The translations under genes and the position numbers were made by a program. This document shows, piece by piece, positions 44,190 through 56,099 of a stretch of DNA of 64,000 nucleotides. The stretch is taken from assembly GCA_025642075.2 (NCBI GenBank), contig JAODUO010000651.1, positions 126,001-190,000 of the forward strand, read 5' to 3'. This DNA is from Ridgeia piscesae (Eukaryota > Annelida > Polychaeta > Sabellida > Siboglinidae). Under the pieces are notes generated by a model. It had not been told where the DNA came from, made no database searches, and saw only the letters and a list, made by a program, of their open reading frames with translations. Position 1 is the first letter of the stretch. Each line of letters begins with the position of its first letter.

Positions 44190-44405
44190 CCGGTTGTTAT
44201 CGCTGTACCCGTGGTCGGCGGGATGTTTTGCCGATGTCTGACAGGTAAGTCGCCTGTCGCGATGCCCACGTTGTGACGGCTACGCGACGGCCTCGCTGTC
44301 ACTTTGGGGAGAAAGGCGTATGGTGCGTGGAACACAACGCCACGAATATCAAAGGTTGGTCGGACGGAGCGGCGAGCGACACCGCGCGAAGCTCCTGCAA
44401 AATGT
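44190..44405. promoter_or_regulatory. CpG-rich patch, possible promoter
   Basis: Contains tgtcgcgatgcccacgttg, ctacgcgacggcctcgctgt and gacggagcggcgagcgacac in otherwise AT-rich DNA, with donor-like gtaagt on both strands (44245 on +, about 44192 on -). Composition only; no start site or exon proven. Confidence 0.2.
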
Positions 44406-44984
44406 TGGTCCGTTATTTAATAATAATAATAAGGAAGTAACTTCCATGACACCAATGTCATAAGAATCTGAGTTTAGTGGCGCAACACAATGAATTTAGT
44501 ACCCTCCTAGACCTAGTCAAGACTTATCAAGTAGAAGAGTATGTGAAGATAATCTACAGCGTATCACTGACTTATTGAAGTTATTCAAGTGAGTGAAAGG
44601 TCATCTGCGGTCCCTATCAGAATAGTTCGTATCAGAAGACTTTCAGAACATCCCACTTAAAGTGTCATATGATCTGTCACATGAACACAACGTCTACAAC
44701 ATGCCGATGCAGACACACAACTCGTTGTCGTATTGACGTGCGCTTACGCCAGTACATCAACAAAAAATTCAAAATTGTCATATAATCATTTAAACACTTT
44801 CGTGTGATAGTGTATGCTATGTAGTTTACAACATTTTTGATTTTTTTCAATAGCTTTATTATTAACAAAGTTATTCGAAATGTTAGAGTCAGAAAAACAG
44901 GCCATTGTGTCCACTGTTTTCATATCCATTTTCTGTGACCTGAAATTTGTGCTGCCGCCAAGTGGCAGACAATGATACCAAAAG

Positions 44985-45350
44985 ATATGACATTTCTTTT
45001 TTTAAGTTGACCTTGACGTAATTGTATTGGCCAGAATATTGTTCTAATAAGGTATTTATGTAACATCAAATATTAATAACCAAGTATTGACCCCCATATC
45101 ACGTGACCTTGACATGACCTTGGCGTCACATAGATAACCGACATGCTGGCAGGTGATCTATATTGAGAGATGACCTAATTATATTAAGTGCAATTCATGA
45201 ACTGAATAGTTTGTAATTCCACATACATGTTGAAATGGATCATTTATGTTCATAGTCAAAATAATGGCATATCGATCAGAGTGTGAACCATCAATGACAT
45301 TTCTTTTTAAAGTTGACCTTGACGTAATTGTATTTGTCAGAATATTGTTA
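44985..45350 (+). repeat. Diverged tandem duplicate with tgaccttgacgtaattg
   Basis: tgacatttctttttttaagt, tgaccttgacgtaattgtat, cagaatattgtt at about 44989-45045 recurs at 45295-45350; further tgaccttgac motifs lie at 45108, 45415 and 45585. Confidence 0.65.
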
Positions 45351-46443
45351 TTGTGAATAATTTCAGTGCTAAAATTAATCATAACTAATCAATGAATGTG
45401 GGCAATTGTATTGTGACCTTGACGATCTAGTTAATTGACCTAGAATGACCATTAATCTATTTATTTTTTGCAAATATCCTATTTAATTTATGAAGTGCGA
45501 CACATTGATTGTAACATGTTTTGAATTACTGAAGTAGAAAATGGGTACATGTTTACCAACAAAATTGTGTATTAACTTTTAACCTTGACCTAATTGCCAG
45601 TATTTAATGTCCAGTGTAATATTTCTTTAACTTTATATACGGTATCACGGTACAAAGTAAACCCAATAATACTGCGATCAACTTTGTTTTGTACAATGTC
45701 TCGCATTTTAATATGAAATAATATTCTATATTGTTCACAGTATGCAGCCGACATGTATACATGGGAAACGAGTGAAATAGAAGTACAACAACCAATCAGC
45801 TTCATTGCATGTAATGACAACTGACTGTAAAAATGTAACGTATTGCTGACTCAATGTTTATAATATTTAAGTTCCGTGGCAATCAGTGCCAAGTGAAGTG
45901 TATCGATGTTCATAAGCCACACCAGGTACCAACTACACCACCAGGTTTAAATTTGTATCATTGTTCAAAGCACTGATATATCCACATGCCAATGTTCACA
46001 AGACACTACAGACTCATTGCATATATTGTCAATCCAGTGTCATAAATCCAAGCGCAGTGTATATAATATATGTTGTTATTCCAGTGTTGAAAATCCAAGC
46101 ATGTTGTGTGTCAATGTTCACATTCACACGTTTTTCTTTCGTCGATTGCATTTTCTGGAAAAAAATAAATATACAGATTAGATTTGTCTTACTATGTCAT
46201 ACATTTTAGTAGTGCAGTTTTACCACACTGTCCTTGGTGTACACAACACTGATTTTGCATCAGTGTCATGATTCACGACAGAAACCAACATGGAGGTGAC
46301 AGTGTGAATCTTCTGTCTCTGTAAGTGGGTATGCGACAATGTTTGTATGAGTTTGCATTTGAATGTATCAACAATAAAAATATCAACAATAAATATAATT
46401 TATATATTATTTGCTTTCAGATGCCTGCCCAGGCATCGTCGAG

Positions 46444-46619
<176 letters not shown>

Positions 46620-46621
<2 letters not shown>

Positions 46622-47860
46622 ATGTTTATTCTTATACATAATAGCTCTGAATAGCAAAATATAAATAATATATTATTTGCTCACAGATGCCTGTCACAGA
46701 AGCTCGCTGGTCCAGGCATCTTCGAGCATATATATTATCTATACCTAACTACATAATTATATTACAAAGTTCTATGTCTAAAGAAAAATCAATTACAGGA
46801 GCAGAGACAAATCTCCCGTGGTAATTAATTACAACATTGTGGCATTGTCTTTAAAAAACGTTAATTGTATATAAATGTACAACAATTTCAACACAACAGA
46901 AATGAAGGCAACACCACAATAACAATATCTAATGTTGTACATTATCGAAAAGTAGTGATGGCGGTGAATTTAATGTTAAACAATTTATTATCAATAATAA
47001 AAAGAACCAGCCCAGGTCCAGTCAAAACATACCACGGTCATAAAGCTTTCAAAGTGTGAATTAATATTTTCACCTATTTTGAAAACTAGAAATAATTTAT
47101 GTCATTCAACAATTATACATTCACAATTATTTATTTACCAAAAATACACCAGGATTGAAGCGCAACGAGTTTTGATTGTGCGGATTTAGAATTGTATGAA
47201 ATGGCGTGACCTATATTCCTATATTAACTACGCCACGCTTGCAGGACATACGAATCGAACACACGAATATTGGACCGCTTCAGTCTACTCTCACATTTAC
47301 AGACCCAGAAGAACAGCTATAAATCAATTATGACATATGTTTAAAGATTTTTTAAAACTTCAATGCATATATTTTGTACTCCATGTAAAATCATTTTAAC
47401 ACAGCGCGCGCCCCGTCGAACATCATTATGCAACGTGGCGTACGTGCCGCGAGCACCGTGCGCACCACCGCGCGCACCGCTAACAAAGTTAATTTTTCAA
47501 TTTTAAACGCCAAAATGCGTGCGCCATGCCTATTTGTAACGCGCTCGGGCGTTCTTGCACGCAGGTCCACATAGATAACATGAATACCATTTTAACGTAG
47601 ATATACATATAAATCTCTGCGTGAAGTAGAAAAGTTCTACTCGCAATATTAATAGTACTTTTAAACGATTTTTCACAACGTAAAATTAAACGTCCACTCA
47701 CCTAGGTTGTAGTCGTCGGAAAAAACCCGGGAATTTCGCTATGACGTAGTTCAATCTTTCATTGGTTCACGTGATCATCAAAATAGGTCGAACAATCATT
47801 TGCATAATGCTGGCAAACATTCTTGGGGAATCCCCGTTTTCGGCGTCACTACAGCAATGG
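46620..47860. other. Intergenic DNA; CpG-rich patch at 47400-47570
   Basis: AT-rich to about 47400, then cagcgcgcgccccgtcgaac and gcgcaccaccgcgcgcaccg. No gene seen. Confidence 0.35.
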
Positions 47861-47863
47861 CGG

Positions 47864-48233
47864 TGTGGTGGTCCCAGATTCGACCAGTCCAGGATTCGTA
47901 CGAATCTGGGACCGCGACAGTAGCGGTCCCAGATTCGTACCGAGCCAGGATTCGCCTTTGTTACTAACGTAGTTTCCGTTAGTAATACATCAAGTATTGA
48001 AATTATATTGTTATCGCCCACATATTAAATAAAAATGGATTAACTTATGTGATCATTTGCACTCATTCGAACGTGTTGTGTTATTTAGTCGAATCTCGGC
48101 CCGGGCATGACGTATGCCGTTGCCACTACGTCAGAGCGCGTCAGAACAGATAAAAGCGATCATTGCGCATGCGCGCGCATGCGCGATATGCGTTTAGACG
48201 AATCCTGGACTGGTCGAATCTGGGACCACCACA
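47864..48233. mobile_element. Element bounded by 36-bp perfect inverted repeats with internal 18-bp palindrome
   Basis: 47864-47899 (tgtggtggtcccagattcga...) is the exact reverse complement of 48198-48233. Inside, 47898-47915 (gtacgaatctgggaccgc) pairs with 47923-47940 over a 7-nt loop. The core gaatctgggaccgc/ggtcccagattc thus occurs four times. No coding frame; resembles a foldback or MITE. Confidence 0.75.
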
Positions 48234-48239
48234 GCGGCC

Positions 48240-48985
48240 CAGACCGGCCTCAGATTTTGGACCAGATTCATAGGACAAATCTACCATTGTGCCCCTATCG
48301 GAATGCAATGTACCGTAACTTACGGTCTCAACCTCATTTTTCAATCACGCGCCACCGGAAGCGTTTAATTAAACGTATTAATACGTAAAACGTTATAATC
48401 ATAAAAGACGGCGGTGTCCGGCAGGTGCGAACTGGGTATATACAGTGCTAATATAAATTTATTATCGGAGAAATGTTTGTGTCAGCTAAAAAGGCACGAA
48501 TTTATGTGGGCCAAATTCAGTTTTCATTCAGAATAATACCATCGACACTTTTTTCAATAGAAAACGATCGGGTCAGAGTACAGAGCATTTGATTGATTAG
48601 AGTATCACATTTCAGATCACGTAATTCCTGAGCATATTTGTGAATTTGTCAAAGGCTCTACAAACAATAAATTACGGTTATCGCTTAATCCGACGGAGCG
48701 TCAATAGACATAGCTCTACATACTGTTCAGCACAAAACCTTCCAGAGACTTCGACACCGTCATCGATTTAGCAATGTGTATTTATCGGTATCGATGCATG
48801 TACAAAATAACACAAGCATAGTGACACTATAAGTACCTCGTGAAGGTGCCCCAGGCGCCGCTGATGCTATGAGCAACAAACAAAGCCACTCCATTCTCTT
48901 ACAGATTCGGACAATCAATTCTCGGATATAAAAAAATGCTTCCAGCGTAGCTAAAGAAATACAGCGTCTGACGTGTGACACGTCT
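48240..48985. other. Intergenic DNA, nothing recognised
   Basis: Contains a very CpG-rich flank near 48060-48180 on its left side. No gene or family seen in either strand. Confidence 0.35.
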
Positions 48986-49591
48986 ATTCGTGAATTCTGA
49001 TAGCCCGCAGCGACGCCTATCGAGTCGATTGGAACCTTCTTCTCATGAGTTCCGTTTAGTTGTCAAACTTGGCGTCGTCTCCGATTACGTTTTTGATTCC
49101 AAACATTGTACACGTAATATTTGTGTTTTGACCATCAAAATGTTAACCAATGTACCGCGGTGGTGAATGTACGTTATATTTAAATCGATCGGTTGTGTTT
49201 CTGTAATTAAATGATGCATGTGGATGTCAACGATTGGGTATAACGGTATATATTGCATATAGCAATAATCCGTTGTATTAACGTTTAAGTTACGAAATCC
49301 AATAGATTCCAAGCTCAACAGATTCATAGCTGTATGCTTACACCATTTGGACCTCCACCTACAACCCTCAGTATCCAATAACTAACTTTCATATACACGT
49401 ACGTGGAAACCAACTAGATCCATTCAATAAGGCTTCAGCAGAAACTTCCAAGTGCAATTATAATTAATAAACACCCATAATCTGGCTGATTTTATCTGGG
49501 ATGCCGAGTTTCATACAAATTCAAGAGAGGTGGTAGGCGAATTGTTAAAGTTTTATTTTTGTTTTTAACAGTTATTGGTAACAGTTATATA

Positions 49592-49812
49592 ATAGTGTAG
49601 TGGCGCAGTGGCTACAACTTCAGACACTCGACTAAGAGGACTTGGTTTGAATTTTGTGCTGCCGTATCAAACCTTGGGCAAGTTTTCTCACTCTACATTG
49701 CTCTAGTTCACTTACTATATATGGTGGTGGATATTTGTGTACGAACAGTCTTTGCGGTTTACTCGGTTGGTGCTTCCCAGAGAAGCCGAAATGGTGTTAC
49801 TTACCTTTTAAT
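49592..49812 (+). mobile_element. tRNA-derived SINE
   Basis: agtggcgcagtggctacaac (A-box region), ggacttggtttgaattttg (B-box region), then a body with ccttgggcaagttttctcac and tggtgcttcccagagaagcc, ending in a short AT-rich tail. Confidence 0.7.
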
Positions 49813-50339
49813 AAATACTAATATAGCTAGTTAAAAAGAATGTTAGCTACACACAATTATGCCTAGCTTAGGGGCCCATATATCTTAGCTTCTAAACCAT
49901 TTTAAGGAGAATTGTACACAATGAACAACCATGGTGATAATGATGATGCTGTGTAAAGTTGTTTTAATAAATCACCAAAATAATAAATACAGCTATATGT
50001 TCACTTTTGATTCAACACTTGTAATACTGTAAGAAATGTGCCATCATGAATACTAAGTCATGTCTACACAATTGGGTATCACTCGTCTTCATTAGGTGGC
50101 CGTGAAGGGATGTTGCAGGCGTCTCAACTTTCATCTCGGATCCCACCTATTTTGCAGCCAACCTCTAATTTTGTACAACACAAAAACATTAAAACTAACT
50201 GAGCACCTGTTGCTGCTAGTATAATTTTAATATTGAGAATTATTTCAGATAATTATTTAAGAGAAGATTACTTTCAATAAATTCAATCACTCACAGTATG
50301 TCATTGTATTTCAGTAACAGTTACTCCACAGATAAGATT

Positions 50340-50745
50340 CAAAGATTCCTTATTTACATCAGTGACTTACCTAACAATATCAACCCCAGTCTGCCTCTTT
50401 GCAGATGGCTATGTCTTATATATGACCGTTTGACTCCACCAGGAGTGTTGGCCAGTACTTAAACAAGACAATGCCAGGTAGCATGCACCACGAGATCTTC
50501 AAAGATAACTGTGGAATCTTTTTTATCTACAACTCATGCATACTTCAAACAATGACATATGCCGCGGAAACGTGGGCCCTCTCCAGCCAGGCAAAGAACA
50601 AGCTAGCAACCGCACAAACATTGAAAGAAGTATGATAAGCATCACATAGATGGATAGAAAAACAAACATCTGGATAAGAGAAAAGGCAAAGACGTTATTG
50701 AACAAGTCAGAAGACGGAAGTGGACCTGGGCATTTAGAATTTGAT
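50340..50745 (+). pseudogene. Non-LTR reverse transcriptase remnants
   Basis: FLIYISDLPNNINPS, then after a frameshift LFADGYVLY: this is the RT block FLIYINDLP...LFADDCVLY, with the second catalytic Asp replaced by Gly. Further on, TMTYAAETWALSSQAKNKLA matches the C-terminal TYGAETWTL++ signature of LINEs. Stops and deletions in between show it is dead. Confidence 0.75.
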
Positions 50746-51607
50746 GTTGTTCAACATGTTTCATGATGCGGCTATGAAGTATGTGTTCAAGAAGTTTGGA
50801 TGGGTGTTTTCTTATCTTTTAATAATTGGCTATTTTTCACAGAAATAACCATATTTTAATTACAGAACCATAACCGATCGACTTTAATATAACGTACATT
50901 CACTATCAGTATATATTTGTTGATATTTTGATGGTCAAAACGCAAATATTACGTGTAAAATGTTTGTAATCAAAAACGTAACCAGAGACGAAGCTTAGTT
51001 TGACAGCTAACCGGAACTCATGACAAGAGGGTACAATCGAGTCGATAGGCGTCGCTGCGGACTGTCAAAATATCCGAATGACGTCACTACTGCATGCTGG
51101 GATTGTTATAAAGCGCCGAACCCCAACCCCCTTTTTTCTGCAGGGCACACCTTTATTTGTTAGACACCTGTATTCTCCCTAACTATAAGTATAATAATGA
51201 CCTTTTTAGTGATAAATGATACTTTTTAATGGGCAAATAATAGGCAATTTCTTCATAAAATAGCAAACCAAAACGTTCATCGCTTTGATGAAAGAACACA
51301 TTAAGCTAGAAAAAGGACAGCTTATTAGAAGCAAAGAACTGTAGCAGTTACACAGGGCGGATTATAATACAACATCCTCTAAGTTGTAAAAATTTAAGAT
51401 GGGGCTAATTGTGTAAAGAATCGTAGGGGAAAGTGTCTATAATTAACGCACCCACTGAACGTCGATGCATTGTACAACCCAACAGACCATGCCAGTAGCA
51501 AAACAAACGACATCGGCTGTTTTAGTTTGTAGTTGTGTTTAGCTGGTAACCGATTCACCTTGATATATGTTTTAGTTTCAAAGTTATGATATAAAACATA
51601 TTTGTGG

Positions 51608-51702
51608 GTAAATTGTCTTGCAACGAGGAGGATGACCAACAACCAAAGGCGTAGCCGGGATCATGCATTAGAGGGGGCCATCCGATAACTAAGCAAACTT
51701 TG

Positions 51703-51775
<73 letters not shown>

Positions 51776-51985
51776 TATAACTGTATATCTTTCTCACACA
51801 TTCTATTCTTTCTACTCTTCCAAACCCACGCCACTCCATGCTCATACCTCTCCCTTTCTACTCCTCCAAACCCATGCCACTTCCTGCTCAAACCTCTCCC
51901 TTTCTACTCCTCCAAACCCACGACACTCCCTGCTCATACCTCTCCCTTTCCTTCAATCGTCACAAACCCCCAAGCACGTTTATTT
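51608..51985 (+). mobile_element. Repeat element with 46-bp minisatellite, copy 2 (short)
   Basis: Head ttgtcttgcaacgaggagga, ccaaaggcgtagccgggatc, ggccatccgataactaagca, (ta)n to 51771, then only about four minisatellite units ending ctctccctttccttcaatcg. It is the contracted counterpart of the copy at 40915. Confidence 0.75.
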
Positions 51986-52117
51986 TCTACTACATCTGCA
52001 ACAACATTTATTACACAATTTATTATGAGTTAACTCGACATAGAACAGTTGCATTTAACTAAAGAAATGTACTGTGGTGCGGAGAGAAACGTTCTCCGAT
52101 CGAATGGTGCATAGAGA

Positions 52118-52369
52118 CCCAGATAGTATGCAAACGTTACATTAACGTTTGCATTTGGTTAGAACCGTTTGATTTTAGTTACGGTTAAATCTCTAACGTT
52201 CCCGAAACGTTAGTTTTCGGTTGTTTTTGTTTGGTTAGAAAGTAAACGTAGATCTACGTTAAATAAACGAGCAAAATAACGCCAAAAAAAACGTTCACAT
52301 GTAAACGTTAAACCAACGTTTCTGCTAACGTTAAATGACCGTTAGATTAACGTTAGCATGCTGTCTGGG
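52118..52369. mobile_element. AACGTT-rich MITE, about 250 bp
   Basis: Ends cccagatagtatgcaaacgt and acgttagcatgctgtctggg are imperfect inverted repeats. The interior has about a dozen aacgtt/aacg motifs in both orientations, so the whole element can fold. No coding capacity; target duplication not clear. Confidence 0.7.
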
Positions 52370-52889
52370 GAACCCCTGAAGGCATGTCTATCAAAAGCGT
52401 CGACTCGCCCTCGCGTAGACTAGCCAGTTCGTCTTCCAATGCTTGTTGGCCATGGTAGTCCCTTGTAAACCATCTTTTGTAACCACGTCTACCATTTGAA
52501 ATGACCAGTATAATGGTATTGACTTTTCTTTGTCATAGTTCATTCTGGTTGGTTTATGCCTAAAAAAATTATGTAGTGTAGAATAACAGGTGTCATGCGT
52601 TCTTATAATACATTACACATATTAAGAAAAGCCTACTAAGAGCCTAATGTAGTGATCCTTTGAAAGCTATGTATTTTACTTTTATCATAGTAAAACATTT
52701 ATAAAATTTTGATGACAAGTTTTCAAATTATAACTACTTTTGTAAACAACGCCTACGTGAGTGAAAAAAATCATGCTGTAATTTAAAACCAGCACGAGCC
52801 ATCTATCACAAGTATGGACAGAATAGCAGGCTTTAGCAGCTGTCAAAGTTCAGTCATGGACAAAAGACAGATCAGTACAACAGAATCCT

Positions 52890-53135
52890 GTTGTTTGTTA
52901 ACTATGGTAGGTGGTTGTACAGTTCCGAGTTCGATGACCCGTCCAGCGTGTTACCACAGCTGTTCGACTCCGTCTAGTCAAAGTTACACACACCGAGCAC
53001 GTCGTACCCGTCGCCAGATGGCGCTTTCACCATCTACTGCACCCAGCTCAACAGCGCCCTTCTGTGGATGGCCACGTGATCGTTCTTGTGTTCCCGTTGG
53101 GCGCCGGGAAGCACGTTTTGACTCACCAGGTAGGT
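52890..53135 (+). other. Coding-like remnant, unidentified
   Basis: One frame reads WLYSSEFDDPSSVLPQLFDS, V, stop, SKLHTPSTSYPSPDGAFTIY, CTQLNSALLWMAT, stop. Amino-acid use looks protein-like, and the block ends at a good donor (ccag|gtaggt, 53129). The overlapping 107-codon frame from 52814 is Ser/Thr/Arg-rich and looks like a shadow. I do not recognise the family. Confidence 0.25.
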
Positions 53136-53139
53136 GAGT

Positions 53140-54060
53140 TAAAACAACAGGTTTTTTTGTTCAATGAGTAACGAGCATGTGTTCACGTGGACAGCCTCTG
53201 TTTACACAGTACACGTGACAATGTTTCCAGGTGGTTCTACTTGTGTTTATATTGTAAACGTGGTGAAAACAAGTATTCGTAACTATTTTGCTAAACCTAG
53301 ACGTAGTTGTTTCGAATTCTGTGTTTACAGTCTGTAATGTGTGATCATGCTCTACGCATTTTATCTCAACGAATTCACCAGAAATATTATAATTTTATTA
53401 AAAAAAAATATGGTAGAAATAGTTGTGTACACCACACCCACTTTGAAGAGAAAGTACGTGTCATTTGGTAAATTTAAAATGTAGTTATATTTTAATTATC
53501 TGTTGGACGCCAGGTAGCAGCACTTGGTTTTACACGGAGCCCGCCAACATCCAGAGTCCTGTCATAATAAATCAACACCAACAGTGCGTGACGCGTTCAG
53601 CATAGCGGGGCTCTAGATAAACACCCCTCTGTCGGGTCGACGATCGAGTTGTAGATTGTTTTGCGCCCAGAAAGTTATCGAACATGTTAAGTAATGGTGT
53701 AATTTGCTTTTATTTAAATTGGCAACAATTTTGTGAGTAATTAATATGATTAATAATAATTGTGTCAAACTAATCTATATATCTTGCCGATTCAAAAGTG
53801 CTATCCGTGAATTATTATTCATGAACATGACATTATGTTGAGAATGCCTCCATGTAATAATCCATAAATAAATGCATGGACACATATGCACTTACAAAAA
53901 GGAGATGAAAGATGTCTGTTAGATACACACTGTATATGTGGCAGTATATATAATTAAGTGGGCCAAAGAGTTTTCCGAACAAAGGGGTGGGAGATGACTT
54001 ATTATATTACAGAACCTGTCGTGTCTTTTATTTATGTTATTTGTTGACATTCCGTTGACT
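53140..54060. other. Intergenic DNA, nothing recognised
   Basis: Mixed composition with no arrays or families seen. Confidence 0.35.
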
Positions 54061-54089
54061 CAATTCCTAAACAGAAATTGTCGCAGGCG

Positions 54090-54441
54090 CTGTTCTGCGC
54101 CATGGTCTTAACGGGGCAAGTCGCCCGCGATACCCCGCGTTCTGTAGCCTCACTCGGTCGCGGTCGGGTCATCCAGCGAAGTGAGATCATTGGGAGAAAC
54201 TTTAGTGACAGCAAAAACTGCGTTCACCCGAGTGCGGGGTATCGAGGTCGTGCCGAGTGGAGGCGGATACAGCTCTCAGTCGTTCCCCGGGGATTACGGG
54301 AGGAAGGAGCTTGCGTGAAGAACGCTAACTAGCGGTTGCTGGCAGTGCTGCCGAGAGTATAGACTATAGTAGAAGCGTACTGTGAGCTCAGTTGTCGTCT
54401 GCCGTCTTGCTCGGTGACACACTTACGACGTTTGCTCCAGG
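54090..54441 (+). promoter_or_regulatory. Possible promoter and non-coding 5' exon of a downstream gene
   Basis: CpG-rich (gcccgcgataccccgcgttc, ctcactcggtcgcggtcggg) and ending in cgtttgctccag|gtaagccgc, a good donor. Frames inside are short. A non-coding first exon with a long intron would explain the gene-poor stretch that follows. No TATA box stood out. Speculative. Confidence 0.25.
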
Positions 54442-54835
54442 TAAGCCGCTACATTACTCGGAGGTAAGCCGGTGAGTGACAGTTGCAGGCGTGTCACACG
54501 AGTCCAGAGACAATCTCCTGTCATTGGCTCAGAGTATGCTGCTATTCATAATGATACTTTCTTACGTTTGCCGTTGAAGGAACATATTGAACAAACGTGG
54601 AGAAGTTTAGAGTAGTTCGTCACTTTCTACCCGGAAGTGACAGATACATTTCCAACACGTCTGTTTGAGTCGACCAGTCCTGGTCCACGCCCACTAATGT
54701 CGACGGAATATTGCTCGAAGATGCAGGATATGTGTGTCAAACAAGGATATATGTTGACATCAGATTGCATGCCTCACGTTTAATTGAACAAAGTGTTTTA
54801 CTTAAATGTTATTAATCAACAAATATGTTTTATAT

Positions 54836-54851
54836 GTATTATATATATATA

Positions 54852-54933
<82 letters not shown>

Positions 54934-54940
54934 TATCATT
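54836..54940. repeat. (TA)n microsatellite
   Basis: Imperfect ta repeats with ttatatttta interruption. Confidence 0.9.
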
Positions 54941-55368
54941 AAATCATTTAAATATATCATGGTATAAATCCTATATTTCTCTGTGTTGTGGGAGGGAAGG
55001 GGTGGAATTATATATACAGTGTATATATATATGAATGTATGTCCTGAATTGTGCAGCATCCAGTTTTGTAGTTCGCTCTTTATATTATGCTGTACTGTAT
55101 TCTCTATGTTTCGGGCTTGACAAAACTGACACAATACCGCATTGTCACAAACTATCGCAATATACACATTTGGGACACGTACTAGTGTCCATGTGATGAT
55201 GCCACCTATCAAGAGGAACATGTAGGAATGCACATTGACACATACTGTATTGGAACTAGCTGGACAATCATGTTGCATCATTTTCTGGAATCTGGTGGGT
55301 ATTTCGGGTGATTATATAAATATTGTCGTCCTACACCACCTATTGCTGTAGTGGACACTGGTTGATAC

Positions 55369-55648
55369 AGGGCTTTATGCAGGACCAAATTATTGTCAGT
55401 CACACATGTTTTGGTGGACATATGGACGTTAACTGTTAAGCAAATTTACAGACTTTAAAATGTGTATGATGACCTGAAATTGATTACAAACACACATGTG
55501 ACAACATTTACACTCACTTCTAAGGCATATAACTATAACAATATCTATGATTTTGGAACACCGTTTTTGCTCTTTCATTTTTTATCCATCCACCCATATC
55601 TCTCGTCCAGCTGACGGGTGGGCAAGTCTCGATCTGCATAAAGCTATG
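55369..55648 (+). mobile_element. TTTATGCAGG-family MITE, copy 2 (complete)
   Basis: Opens agggctttatgcaggaccaa and closes gatctgcataaagctatgg, giving short terminal inverted repeats around ctttatgca. Interior: ttgccagtcacacatgtttt, ggtggacatatgg, acacacatgtgac. About 280 bp, non-coding. Confidence 0.8.
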
Positions 55649-55763
55649 GTTTGAAACTGCTAATATAATATACAGGTCACATATTCTGTTGTTCTGGTCT
55701 TTGTAAACATGTCAGACCATCCCAAAATTGGTGACACATACTGGTGATGTTGGTGACTGTCAG

Positions 55764-56028
55764 CGCTTTATGCCGGAAAAAATTATTGCCAGTCACATAT
55801 GTTTTGGTGGACACATGGATGTTAACTGTTAAGCAAATTGACAAACTTTTAAATGTGTCTGATGACCTGAAATGGACTACAAACACACATGTGACACCAT
55901 TTTCACTCACTTTCAAGGCATAACTAACAATATCTATGGTTTTGGAAGACCTTTTTTTGTTCCTACCCGTCCATATTCGTTTGTACCCATCCAAATGACG
56001 GGTGGACGGGTCTCTACATAAAGCTATG
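55764..56028 (+). mobile_element. TTTATGCAGG-family MITE, copy 3 (complete)
   Basis: gcgctttatgccggaaaaaa to tctctacataaagctatgg; about 395 bp downstream of copy 2 in the same orientation. Contains the shared gacctgaaatgg and acccatccaaatgacgggtg. Confidence 0.8.
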
Positions 56029-56099
56029 GTGACTGGTGGTTCTGGGAGGAAATTAATGCTACGTAATAGAATGTATGAGCATTTCTGAGCAAGAGTAAT

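Larger units (their letters stand above)
48985..51085. mobile_element. Region bounded by about 215-bp diverged inverted repeats
   Basis: 48990-49212 (cgcagcgacgcctatcgagt, tcatgagttccg, ttttgaccatcaaaat, tgtaattaa) recurs inverted at 50862-51080 with scattered differences. The 1.65 kb between them holds a SINE (49592-49810) and two reverse-transcriptase scraps (50340-50445, 50480-50745). An old long-TIR DNA element later invaded by retroelements, or an inverted duplication, are both possible. Confidence 0.7.
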
